From positions 124,001 to 188,000 of the forward strand of contig CBDCGV010000009.1 in NCBI GenBank assembly GCA_965216955.1: a stretch of 64,000 nucleotides of DNA, in the 5' to 3' direction. Positions 35,612-43,628 of the stretch are shown here, piece after piece; positions within the stretch are counted from its first letter, which is position 1; each line of letters opens with the position of its first letter. Made by a program: the position numbers and the translations under genes. The notes beneath the pieces were generated by a model that made no database searches, was not told where the DNA came from, and worked only from the letters and a program-made list of their open reading frames with translations. The DNA comes from CBDCGV01 sp965216955 (GTDB lineage Bacteria; Bacteroidota; Bacteroidia; Chitinophagales; JADIYW01).

Positions 35612-35634
35612 AGTCTACTTTTATTATTGATATC

Positions 35635-36642
35635 CTATTCTGATAATCGATGGCAGATCTCATCAATCTCCTTGTCTTTTTCTATTATCAATGATTTTGC
35701 TGTGGCCGTTAATCCTTCAATATTTTGTTTTGAAACATCCGACATATCCGATAAATCATCTTTAATAATAGGGTTTAAACGAAAATAATCTCTTCTTCCA
35801 TTATTGTCTTGTAACAAGTGTAGCATTTCATAATGAACACTTTCTGATACTCCCTGCATCAAAATATCGATTAGTGGTAACAACCACTCTACCTGTCCCC
35901 AACTTTTAGCTTGTTCATAAGGATATGACTTTTTAACCATTCCGGTACCTAGCGAAAGCATGAAATACTCCTCTAGTGGTGTTCCATAAGCGATTATTGC
36001 CCCCATCCCTTTTTCCATTGCAGCAGAAGGTTCAATAGAAACTGTTTTACTCGCTTCTTTTGCTTCGCACAACGCTAAAACGGAAGGGTTATTTGCAAAA
36101 ACACCTCCATCAATCATTGAAAAAGCTTCTTTAACTTTTGCAGGTTCAAAATAGGTTGGTGCCGCCGAAGTTGACCTCGCTATCTCCTTTAACAAAAAAT
36201 TTTCGTGTTCATTTATTTTTGCCAATCTTGACAAAAAATAGAAAGGCTTTCTAGTATATGTTTCATAGCTTGTCACAAGCACTTCTTTCAAAACCCCTTT
36301 TAAATCGGCATCTCCAAAATATGCTTCTAATAACTCCTCAAGTCCTCTATGATTATATTTTTGATCAAAAACCCCTTTTAAAACATTAGACCATTTTTGC
36401 GGAAAGATTTTATCTCCTTGATTTTGATAAATTTCTAAAAGATCCTGAGCACTATATTTTGCTCTACCATTTTCTGGCACATTTACTCCTAATGCAAGTA
36501 ATCCTCCAGTAGATGTGCCTGCCATCAAATCAAATAGCTCGCAAATTGGTTTATTCGTTCTTTTCTCTATTTCACACAATACTGTACATGGAATAATACC
36601 TCTTATTCCTCCTCCATCAATTGATAAAATGTTGTATGCCAT
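35635..36642 (-). CDS. Patatin-like phospholipase
   Basis: A 335-residue patatin/CapV-type phospholipase. Oxyanion loop GGGIRG (10-15), nucleophile Ser44 in GTSTGG and Asp178 in the DGG motif are all intact, so it should be an active lipid acyl hydrolase. No signal peptide, as in cytoplasmic CapV-like effectors that attack the inner membrane from inside. It is first in the five-gene operon, 53 bases after trmB, with a possible own promoter in the gap. CapV proteins in CBASS are activated by cyclic nucleotides, but no nucleotide cyclase is present here. Confidence 0.9.
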   Translation of the reverse strand: MAYNILSIDGGGIRGIIPCTVLCEIEKRTNKPICELFDLMAGTSTGGLLALGVNVPENGRAKYSAQDLLEIYQNQGDKIFPQKWSNVLKGVFDQKYNHRGLEELLEAYFGDADLKGVLKEVLVTSYETYTRKPFYFLSRLAKINEHENFLLKEIARSTSAAPTYFEPAKVKEAFSMIDGGVFANNPSVLALCEAKEASKTVSIEPSAAMEKGMGAIIAYGTPLEEYFMLSLGTGMVKKSYPYEQAKSWGQVEWLLPLIDILMQGVSESVHYEMLHLLQDNNGRRDYFRLNPIIKDDLSDMSDVSKQNIEGLTATAKSLIIEKDKEIDEICHRLSE

Positions 36643-36661
36643 TTGGTTAGGTTATTTAAAC

Positions 36662-36669
36662 TAAATATA
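36662..36669 (-). promoter_or_regulatory. Candidate -7 element of effector operon
   Basis: TATATTTA on the minus strand, 20 bases upstream of the patatin ATG and within the 53-base gap after trmB. A TTG lies 16 bases before it. One base differs from TAnnTTTG, so support is modest. Confidence 0.3.
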
Positions 36670-36695
36670 GAAAAACTAAATGAATCAATAAGGTC

Positions 36696-37337
36696 TCAAT
36701 CTAATTTAAATTGTAAATATTTAATCGTTCGAAGGTTTTTAAGATGCATCTTCTCATAATGCGTTTGAATGTTATGTGTTTTATAAGTTACCTCCTCTTT
36801 ATAAATATCTGAATGATTCTCTATGATGGTGAGTCTTTGGTCTCTAATTACTTCCAATGTATAGTTATATAATTCAGGACTATCCGTTTTTAGATTTACT
36901 AAACCCCCTTTTTTAAGCAGCCTTTTATAAACTTCTAAAAACTTTGGAGCAGTAAGCCTTTTTTTTGCTCTACTTTTTTTAAGAAAAGGATCAGGAAAAA
37001 TGATCCAAATTTCATCTATTTCCCCCTCGCAAAAATACTCTTCTAATAAATCAATTTGTTCTCTAATAAAGGCAACATTCCTCAATTCTCCTTGAATACT
37101 TAGTTGAGCAGCTGTCCATAGCCTATTACCTTTAATATCGACACCAATAAAATTTTTGTCTGGGAATATTACCGACATTCCTCTAGCATACTCTCCTTTT
37201 CCACATGCCAGCTCCAAAACTATAGGGTTTTTGTTGTCAAAATATGTTGCCCATTTCCCCTTTATACTACTATCCCTATCAAAAACATTTTTTAAATGCT
37301 CTAATTCAGCAAATTTTTCGAGTTTTGGCTTTCCCAA
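36696..37337 (-). CDS. trmB: tRNA (guanine-N7-)-methyltransferase
   Basis: 213 residues. Methylates G46 in the tRNA variable loop using SAM. The SAM-binding motif VLELACGKGEYARGM, then FIGVDIKGNRLW, and the TrmB signature IFPDPFLKKSRAKKRL are all present, and length is normal. It is flanked by an outer-membrane barrel gene upstream (35 bases) and the effector operon downstream on the same strand. Confidence 0.93.
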   Translation of the reverse strand: MGKPKLEKFAELEHLKNVFDRDSSIKGKWATYFDNKNPIVLELACGKGEYARGMSVIFPDKNFIGVDIKGNRLWTAAQLSIQGELRNVAFIREQIDLLEEYFCEGEIDEIWIIFPDPFLKKSRAKKRLTAPKFLEVYKRLLKKGGLVNLKTDSPELYNYTLEVIRDQRLTIIENHSDIYKEEVTYKTHNIQTHYEKMHLKNLRTIKYLQFKLD

Positions 37338-37372
37338 AATATTTTAATTGGATAGGGATAGGTTATATGATT

Positions 37373-38050
37373 CTAATTCCTTGATCTATTTCCACTAACT
37401 CCGAAACCAAAGCCCATGCGAAGAATCAATGGAAAAGTGCCAAACGTACCTTCATAGATAGATTCTTTTGTATCTAAGACATTGAACAAAGCCGAAATAT
37501 AAAAATTACCACTATTACCAACAGGAACTGCATAACCACCTCCAATTAACAAATGAGAGACATTAATTCTATCCTGATTTGTAAGGTCATATACGGGCTC
37601 TTTATTTATTAATTCATACTCTGCATGCAAATACAACTGATCCCAAACCGTAAACTGCGTAAATACACTTGGTCCATAAAGCACATCTTTTGTTCCATTA
37701 GAAAAGACTGGGCTTCCTCCTATATCTCCCAAATAAAGTCCATCTTTAACTTTCAAAAATAAAAATTTGAACCCTCCTCCAACTAATAATCTATCTATAG
37801 CGTAATACCCAAAGCTAGGTGACAATTCAATCTGTGTTAAATCTCCAAACTGCATGCTAAAGGCTCCACCAAATCTAGCTTTTTGCCAATCCCAGCCTTT
37901 TGAAGATGTTCCATCATCATTATAGGTTACAGTACTTTTACTATTTTCCTTCCCCCAATCTTTATCGTAATTTTCCTCCTGTGCATGCATATTTATACCT
38001 AGCACTAACATTAGAAAGAGATTTATTAAAAAAACTTTTTTCATACTCAT
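37373..38050 (-). CDS. Outer-membrane beta-barrel protein of unknown function
   Basis: 225 residues. Signal peptide (INLFLMLVLGINMHAQ), then a short charged linker and about eight amphipathic strands (AFSMQFGDLTQIELSPSFGYYAIDRLLVGGGFKFLF and similar), ending in a strand-like segment. It resembles small Bacteroidota barrels of the OmpA-like/PorT size class, with no recognisable ligand site. It may be cotranscribed with trmB, 35 bases downstream. Confidence 0.7.
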   Translation of the reverse strand: MSMKKVFLINLFLMLVLGINMHAQEENYDKDWGKENSKSTVTYNDDGTSSKGWDWQKARFGGAFSMQFGDLTQIELSPSFGYYAIDRLLVGGGFKFLFLKVKDGLYLGDIGGSPVFSNGTKDVLYGPSVFTQFTVWDQLYLHAEYELINKEPVYDLTNQDRINVSHLLIGGGYAVPVGNSGNFYISALFNVLDTKESIYEGTFGTFPLILRMGFGFGVSGNRSRN

Positions 38051-38099
38051 CTATTACACTTAATACGTAAAATTCGCTGCAAAATTATAACAATTAAAA

Positions 38100-38107
38100 T
38101 ACCTTTG
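38100..38107 (+). promoter_or_regulatory. -7 promoter element of DPP-IV-like gene
   Basis: Perfect TAnnTTTG match (TACCTTTG) 29 bases before the ATG at 38137. No clear -33 element was found at the usual distance. Confidence 0.45.
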
Positions 38108-38136
38108 TCTTTTTTTATGCGTTTTGCTATAAAATT

Positions 38137-40260
38137 ATGAAGCAAATTCTACTACTCCTAACTTTTTTTAACCTAATAAGTTATGTTCACGGACAACAAC
38201 CCAGCCTTGAAGACATATGGCTTAAAGGAACATATACGCCCAATAAAATAAACTTATATCATTTTTTAAATGGTAGCTCCAAGCATGCTTTTTTAAACCA
38301 TCATAATCATATTTTATCAAGTTCATTATATGGGAATGATACATCCCTCTTGTTTAACAATCCCCATCAATTATCAATTGATAATTTCTCTTTTTCAGAA
38401 AACAATAAAACAATATTGTTCTCTACTGAAACAGAAAGAATCTACAGAAGGTCTTCAAAAGCCAATTACTTTACTTTTCATATTTCTACAAAAGAAATAA
38501 ACCCTGTCAATGAAAAGCATAAACAACAATATCCTCTCTTTTCAAAAGATGGGCTAAAATTAGCCTACATAGTCGATAACAACCTATATTTCAAACACTT
38601 AGCCACCAATAAAGAAACACAAATAACCTTTGATGGTGCACCAAATCAAGTAATTAATGGTGCAAGCGACTGGGTTTATGAAGAAGAGTTTTCTATAACT
38701 CGTGCATTTGATTGGTCTCAAGATGGAAGATATATTGCTTATCTGAAATTTGATGAATCTAACGTAAGAGAAATTTCTTTGCCCTTTTATAAAGGTCAAT
38801 ATCCAAAGCAAAAAGTATTGAAATATCCCAGAGCAGGAGAAGATAATTCTATTGTTGAAATTTGGATATATGACACTCAAACAAGCACCGCAAAACAGCT
38901 CGTTTTACACAATGAACGGACATACATACCTTTTCTTAAATGGAACAATGAGCAATTAAACATTGCTACCTTAAATAGAGCCCAAAATCACTTAAAAGTG
39001 TTGAGTTATAATTTAAAAAAGGATAGTTTAACCATTCTATATGAAGAAACAAATAACACCTACATTGAATTACCTTCAATTCGATTCTTAAGTGATGGAT
39101 CTTTTTTACTTACAAGTGAAAAAGAAGGGTACAACCATGTCTATTATTTTGATGAATTGGGAAATGAAAAAATCTCTTTAACAAAAGGGAATTACGACAT
39201 TATGACTATCTATGGAGTAGATGAAAGTAAAAACACTATTTTTTACCAAGCTGCCATTCCCAATTTAGAAAGACATGTTTTCTCACATAATTTTAAAACA
39301 GATTCTTTAAAAAAGTTGAGCTTTAGAAAAGGATATAATTCTGCCAAATTTTCAAGAGATTGGAGATATATGATCAACACCTATTCTTCAGATAAAGCCC
39401 CCCCAATGACAAGTCTTATTAATCTTCAAAATGGAAAAGAGATCAAAGTAATTAGAGAAAACAAAAAATTAAAAGAAAGCATTAGTAATTTTTATCAACC
39501 AAAAGAGTTTTTCAAAATTCAATTGGAAGAATACAAAATGGATGCATGGATGATAAAGCCTAGTAACTTTGATTCTACAAAATCCTATCCAGTATTGTTT
39601 TATGTGTATGGCGGCCCTGGAAGCCAAACAGTAGCTAACAAATGGGGCTACAACACCAATATGTGGTTTCAACATCTTGCTCAAAAGGGATATATAATCG
39701 TTTCTGTAGATAATAGAGGTTGTGGTGGGCAAGGTGAAAGTTTCAAAAAATCCACCTACAAACAACTAGGGAATTTAGAGGTAGAAGACCAGATAAAGGC
39801 TGCTAAATATATCAGTAAATGGCCCTTTGTCAATAAAGAAAGAATCGGCATATATGGATGGAGCTATGGCGGATACTTATCTCTACTATGTCTTTTTAAA
39901 GGTAAAGGAATCTTCAATGCTGCCTTAAGTATAGCTCCTGTTACACATTGGAAGTTTTACGACACTATTTATACTGAGCGCTATATGAACATCCCAAAGG
40001 AAAATAAAGACGGATATAGCTCTTCTACTCCAATAAATTTTGCAAAAGATTGGAAAGAAGGCTCTTTATTCATTGCACATGGTACAGCAGATGATAATGT
40101 TCATTTTCAGAATACACTTGAATTGGTAAAAGTCATGAATAATTTTAATAAAGCTTATGACTTATATATATACCCCAATAGTTCACATGGCATTGGAGAA
40201 AGAAAAAACAGATATCACCTATTTAAGCAAATGACCACATTTATAGTGCGCAATATTTAA
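38137..40260 (+). CDS. S9 family dipeptidyl-peptidase IV-like protease
   Basis: 707 residues. A signal peptide (to about residue 19, ending VHGQ) precedes a DPP-IV beta-propeller (about 40-460) and the S9 alpha/beta-hydrolase domain. The catalytic triad is Ser near 576 in GWSYGGY, Asp near 652 in GTADDNVHF and His near 687 in NSSHGIGE. The propeller helix DWVYEEEF carries the Glu-Glu pair that holds the substrate N-terminus in DPP-IV. It should remove N-terminal X-Pro dipeptides in the periplasm or outside the cell, for peptide nutrition. Confidence 0.92.
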   Translation: MKQILLLLTFFNLISYVHGQQPSLEDIWLKGTYTPNKINLYHFLNGSSKHAFLNHHNHILSSSLYGNDTSLLFNNPHQLSIDNFSFSENNKTILFSTETERIYRRSSKANYFTFHISTKEINPVNEKHKQQYPLFSKDGLKLAYIVDNNLYFKHLATNKETQITFDGAPNQVINGASDWVYEEEFSITRAFDWSQDGRYIAYLKFDESNVREISLPFYKGQYPKQKVLKYPRAGEDNSIVEIWIYDTQTSTAKQLVLHNERTYIPFLKWNNEQLNIATLNRAQNHLKVLSYNLKKDSLTILYEETNNTYIELPSIRFLSDGSFLLTSEKEGYNHVYYFDELGNEKISLTKGNYDIMTIYGVDESKNTIFYQAAIPNLERHVFSHNFKTDSLKKLSFRKGYNSAKFSRDWRYMINTYSSDKAPPMTSLINLQNGKEIKVIRENKKLKESISNFYQPKEFFKIQLEEYKMDAWMIKPSNFDSTKSYPVLFYVYGGPGSQTVANKWGYNTNMWFQHLAQKGYIIVSVDNRGCGGQGESFKKSTYKQLGNLEVEDQIKAAKYISKWPFVNKERIGIYGWSYGGYLSLLCLFKGKGIFNAALSIAPVTHWKFYDTIYTERYMNIPKENKDGYSSSTPINFAKDWKEGSLFIAHGTADDNVHFQNTLELVKVMNNFNKAYDLYIYPNSSHGIGERKNRYHLFKQMTTFIVRNI

Positions 40261-40368
40261 TTTTTATTTACTGAAACAGCTATTCTCCTACTTTAAGAAA
40301 TCTATACCCCAATAATAAATTACCCATAAGTGTTGAAAAACCAATACTTTCTAATCAATTAATGCTTT

Positions 40369-40376
40369 TAAATTTG
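40369..40376 (+). promoter_or_regulatory. -7 promoter element of DUF3078 gene
   Basis: Perfect TAAATTTG match to TAnnTTTG, 33 bases before the ATG at 40409. Confidence 0.45.
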
Positions 40377-40408
40377 CCGCAACTTAATTTTAATTAAAAC
40401 TGAAAGAA

Positions 40409-41341
40409 ATGAAAAAATTATTATCAGTCGTTACAATTGTGACATTATTATTTTCTTTTGCTCTTGCTCAACAACCTACTGCAGAGCTTGCGCAAAAGTC
40501 CGAAAATGCTGACAAAGTAGATGAAGGCTGGACAAAAGGAGGGACCGGAGCTATCACATTTAATCAAATTGGCCTTAAAAACTGGTCTGCGGGAGGAGAT
40601 CCTTCAATTTCATTTTTATTTGCATTAGCCTATTATGCAGATTTAAAGAAAGGTAAACACTTATGGCAAAATAGAGCCAATGGACAATATGGTCTTCAAA
40701 AGGTTAAGGGGGAAAGTTTTAGAAAGAATACTGATATCTTGGAATTTTCATCTAAATACGGTTATCAAATTGCTGAGAAATGGTACTTCGCAACGTTGTT
40801 GAGCTTTAGATCGCAATTCTCAAAAACTTATGAGTTTGATGGTGATGGAAATAAAATAGAGCCAGAAATTTCAAAATTTGCCTCCCCTGCCATTGTAGAA
40901 TACTCTATTGGATTTGATTTTGTACCAAATGAAATTTTCAACCTGTATCTATCTCCTGTTGCGGCAAGATTTATCATCGTTGCAGATGATGATATTGCAG
41001 CCATGAACCTATATGGTAATGATTTTAAAAATGTAAATACTGCTGTTGGTGCTTTAGCTGTTGCAAATTACAAGCAAGAAGTTTTCAAAAATGTCACCAT
41101 AGGAAGTACTTTGAAGCTTTATAAAGATTATTTAAATGGTCCTGCACAAAATATTGATGTTGATTGGCAAACAAATATTGGTCTAAAAGTGAATGATTAT
41201 ATATCAGCCAGTCTCTTTATACATCTGATTTACGATTACGATGTTGATACACAAGCAGATAATGCAACCTTTGATAGAAATGTTCAATTTAAGAATGTAT
41301 TAGGAGTAGGTTTTGCATACAATTTTGGCGACAAAAAATAA
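40409..41341 (+). CDS. DUF3078 outer-membrane protein
   Basis: 310 residues. Signal peptide (VTLLFSFALAQQ) and a body that matches the DUF3078 family of Bacteroidota: GWTKGGTGAITFNQIGLKNWSAGGDPS, ANGQYGLQKVKGESFRKNTD, YFATLLSFRSQF, and a final strand FKNVLGVGFAYNFG. Probably an outer-membrane barrel; function unknown. It sits 28 bases before an MscS-type channel gene, so the two may be cotranscribed. Confidence 0.85.
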   Translation: MKKLLSVVTIVTLLFSFALAQQPTAELAQKSENADKVDEGWTKGGTGAITFNQIGLKNWSAGGDPSISFLFALAYYADLKKGKHLWQNRANGQYGLQKVKGESFRKNTDILEFSSKYGYQIAEKWYFATLLSFRSQFSKTYEFDGDGNKIEPEISKFASPAIVEYSIGFDFVPNEIFNLYLSPVAARFIIVADDDIAAMNLYGNDFKNVNTAVGALAVANYKQEVFKNVTIGSTLKLYKDYLNGPAQNIDVDWQTNIGLKVNDYISASLFIHLIYDYDVDTQADNATFDRNVQFKNVLGVGFAYNFGDKK

Positions 41342-41369
41342 AGAATAAGTTAATAATTAAAGAGGTAAT

Positions 41370-42176
41370 ATGGATATTCAAAAATATATAGATCAAGCTG
41401 GAACAGCAATAATACAATATGCTCCAAAAGCTTTGTTAGCAATTGTTGTTTTAGTAATTGGATTGGCGATCATAAAAAGACTTGTTAGACTTACTCAAAA
41501 AGTCATGTTAAAAAGGGATGTTGATGAGTCTTTGGCAAAATTCGCTTCTGGACTTGTAAGTGTCTTATTAAAAGTACTTCTCTTTATCAGTGTTGCAACA
41601 ATGTTTGGCGTTGCAACTACCAGTTTTGTTGCTGTTTTAGGTGCCATGTCTTTGGCAGTGGGTATGGCACTTCAAGGATCGCTTGGTAATTTTGCTGGAG
41701 GTGCTTTGATAATGTTATTCAAACCTTTTAAAGTAGGCGACCTTATTGAGGCTCAAGGACACTTAGGAGTTGTTAAAGAGATTCAAATTTTTACAACACA
41801 TTTATTAAGTCCTCACAACAAAAGAATCATTATTCCAAATGGACCTCTTTCAAATGGAGATATTGTAAACTACACTGTTGAAGGTATGGTACGAGTAGAC
41901 TTAACTGTTGGAATTGGTTATGGTGAAGACATTAAAAAGGCTAAAGAGGTTATCGTTAAGGTCTTAAATGATTATCCAACTGTCTTAAAAGATCCTGCTC
42001 CTTCCGCCAATGTTAGTGAATTGGCAGATAGTTCGGTTAATTTATTGATGTTGCCATATGCAAAACCAGAAAACTATTGGGATGTTTATTTTGGAGTTCA
42101 AGAAGCAGTAAAATATGCACTTGATGAAGCTAACATTGAAATTCCTTTCCCACAAAGAGTTATGCATAACGCTTAA
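41370..42176 (+). CDS. Small-conductance mechanosensitive channel, MscS family
   Basis: 268 residues. Three transmembrane helices (about 18-40, 60-80, 85-110). The third is the Gly/Ala-rich pore helix (VLGAMSLAVGMALQGSLGNFAGG) that lines MscS. The cytoplasmic beta domain follows (FKVGDLIEAQGHLGVVKEI, KRIIIPNGPLSNGDIVNY). It opens under membrane tension to release solutes on osmotic downshock. Length and layout match the minimal MscS type. A bidirectional terminator separates it from convergent recA. Confidence 0.93.
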   Translation: MDIQKYIDQAGTAIIQYAPKALLAIVVLVIGLAIIKRLVRLTQKVMLKRDVDESLAKFASGLVSVLLKVLLFISVATMFGVATTSFVAVLGAMSLAVGMALQGSLGNFAGGALIMLFKPFKVGDLIEAQGHLGVVKEIQIFTTHLLSPHNKRIIIPNGPLSNGDIVNYTVEGMVRVDLTVGIGYGEDIKKAKEVIVKVLNDYPTVLKDPAPSANVSELADSSVNLLMLPYAKPENYWDVYFGVQEAVKYALDEANIEIPFPQRVMHNA

Positions 42177-42200
42177 ATAAGTGGACTGTATTATGAAAAT

Positions 42201-42236
42201 AGAAAAGGGAGCAAAATTGCTCCCTTTTCTATTTTT
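42201..42236. terminator. Bidirectional intrinsic terminator between mscS-type gene and recA
   Basis: A 30-base perfect palindrome (two 14-base arms, 42201-42214 and 42217-42230, around AA). It is flanked by T-rich sequence on the plus side and A-rich on the other, so it can end both convergent transcripts. Confidence 0.88.
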
Positions 42237-42267
42237 ATATACTACTTAAAATCTATAGCTTCAGTTC

Positions 42268-43305
42268 CTAATTCTCTACTGGTTCTTCCTCTTTAACAGG
42301 TTCCAAATTTCCAAAGTAGTGATCTTTAATCTTTACTTCAACTTCTGCAGCTAATTCAGGATTATCTTCTAACAATTGCTTCACAGCTTCTCTCCCCTGT
42401 CCCAATTTAGTTTCATCATAACTATACCACGTTCCGCTTTTTTGAAAAACATCCATATCAACAGCCATATCTACAATCTCTCCCTGCTTAGAAACACCTT
42501 TACCATACATAATATCAAATTCTGCTACTTGAAAAGGCGGTGCTAACTTATTCTTTACCACCTTTACTTTTGTCTTATTTCCAACAACGTTGCCCTCTCT
42601 ATCTTTAATTTGTGATGAACGTCTTATATCCAACCTAATAGAAGCATAGAATTTTAAAGCATTTCCCCCAGTCGTTGTTTCCGGATTTCCAAACATAACG
42701 CCAATTTTTTCACGTAACTGGTTAATAAAAATGCAAGAGCATCCAGTTTTATTAATGGCACCAGTTAATTTACGCATAGCTTGAGACATTAATCTAGCTT
42801 GCAATCCCATTTTTGAAGCACCCATTTCTCCTTCTATTTCCCCACGCGGCACCAATGCGGCAACCGAATCTATTACCACAACATCCAACGCTCCAGAACG
42901 TATTAAATGTTCAGCAATATCTAATGCTTGTTCGCCATCATCGGGTTGAGAAATAAGCAAATTGTCCACATCTACACCTAGATTTTGCGCATATGCCTTA
43001 TCAAAAGCATGTTCTGCATCAATTATTGCAGCTATTCCACCTTTCTTTTGAGCCTCTGCGATCGCATGAATAGCTAAAGTGGTTTTTCCTGATGACTCCG
43101 GGCCATATATTTCTATAATTCTACCCCTTGGAAGACCTCCTATCCCCAACGCTATATCTAGACCCAACGAACCAGTAGGTATAACATCTGTTTCTATTAT
43201 TCTGGAATCTCCTAACTTCATCACTGTTCCCTTACCATAGATCTTATCTAATTTGTCAACTGTAAGTTGTAATGCCTTCAATTTATCTTTTGCTGAATTT
43301 GCCAT
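42268..43305 (-). CDS. recA: Recombinase RecA
   Basis: 345 residues. Walker A GPESSGKTTLAIH, Walker B VVVIDSVAALVP, loop L1 around EIEGEMGASKMG and L2 around GNPETTTGGNALKFYAS are canonical, as is FINQLREKIGVMFG. The acidic C-terminal tail is present (EEEPVEN). It forms filaments on ssDNA for strand exchange and stimulates self-cleavage of LexA/S24 proteins, which connects it to the S24 regulator at 5.9 kb. A dyad (TTGTCCA-N6-TGGACAA) lies about 100 bases upstream. Confidence 0.97.
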   Translation of the reverse strand: MANSAKDKLKALQLTVDKLDKIYGKGTVMKLGDSRIIETDVIPTGSLGLDIALGIGGLPRGRIIEIYGPESSGKTTLAIHAIAEAQKKGGIAAIIDAEHAFDKAYAQNLGVDVDNLLISQPDDGEQALDIAEHLIRSGALDVVVIDSVAALVPRGEIEGEMGASKMGLQARLMSQAMRKLTGAINKTGCSCIFINQLREKIGVMFGNPETTTGGNALKFYASIRLDIRRSSQIKDREGNVVGNKTKVKVVKNKLAPPFQVAEFDIMYGKGVSKQGEIVDMAVDMDVFQKSGTWYSYDETKLGQGREAVKQLLEDNPELAAEVEVKIKDHYFGNLEPVKEEEPVEN

Positions 43306-43403
43306 TCTAGGTATTTTAAAAAATTATTGTTGCGATAAAAGTAGCAATTAAATTGTGCATTATCTTATACACTTCATCCATATTAATACACACAATATCA
43401 CTT

Positions 43404-43423
43404 TTGTCCAAATAAGTGGACAA
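43404..43423. promoter_or_regulatory. Inverted repeat upstream of recA
   Basis: Perfect seven-base arms TTGTCCA and TGGACAA separated by six bases, 99-118 bases upstream of the recA ATG. Spacing and symmetry fit a dimeric repressor site. No LexA gene is present in the window to link it to. Confidence 0.4.
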
Positions 43424-43566
43424 GTCAATTTGAATTCAGGAATTATAAATAAAATTAAGCAGTATTTATAACTACTGTTAAATCCAAAAAGAGTCCAAAA
43501 CATTTTTCTTTTCAAAATTTGAAAAATAGTTTTAATCCATGCAACCTTTAATCCATTAAAAACCTC

Positions 43567-43574
43567 TACTTTTG
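43567..43574 (+). promoter_or_regulatory. -7 promoter element of glycosylphosphotransferase gene
   Basis: Perfect TAnnTTTG match (TACTTTTG), 54 bases before the ATG at 43629. Two TTTAATCCAT direct repeats lie just upstream, where an activator could bind. Confidence 0.45.
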
Positions 43575-43628
43575 TACGCTTCTAATTTCATTCATTATAT
43601 GAAATAAGAAAAAAACATTTCTGAGAGT

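Larger units (their letters stand above)
43306..43628. other. 323-base intergenic region between divergent recA and glycosylphosphotransferase
   Basis: No ORF or RNA gene is seen. It holds an inverted repeat TTGTCCA/TGGACAA (43404-43423), an AT-rich palindrome TTTTCAAA-a-TTTGAAAA (43509-43525), two copies of TTTAATCCAT (43531-43540, 43547-43556) and a TACTTTTG -7 element (43567-43574) for the plus-strand gene. The remainder is AT-rich without structure that I can detect. Confidence 0.6.

Noticed and set aside
32136..36642. CBASS system with CapV effector
   Set aside because: A patatin is present, but there is no cGAS/DncV-like cyclase, Cap2 or Cap3; the proteases point to a different logic.
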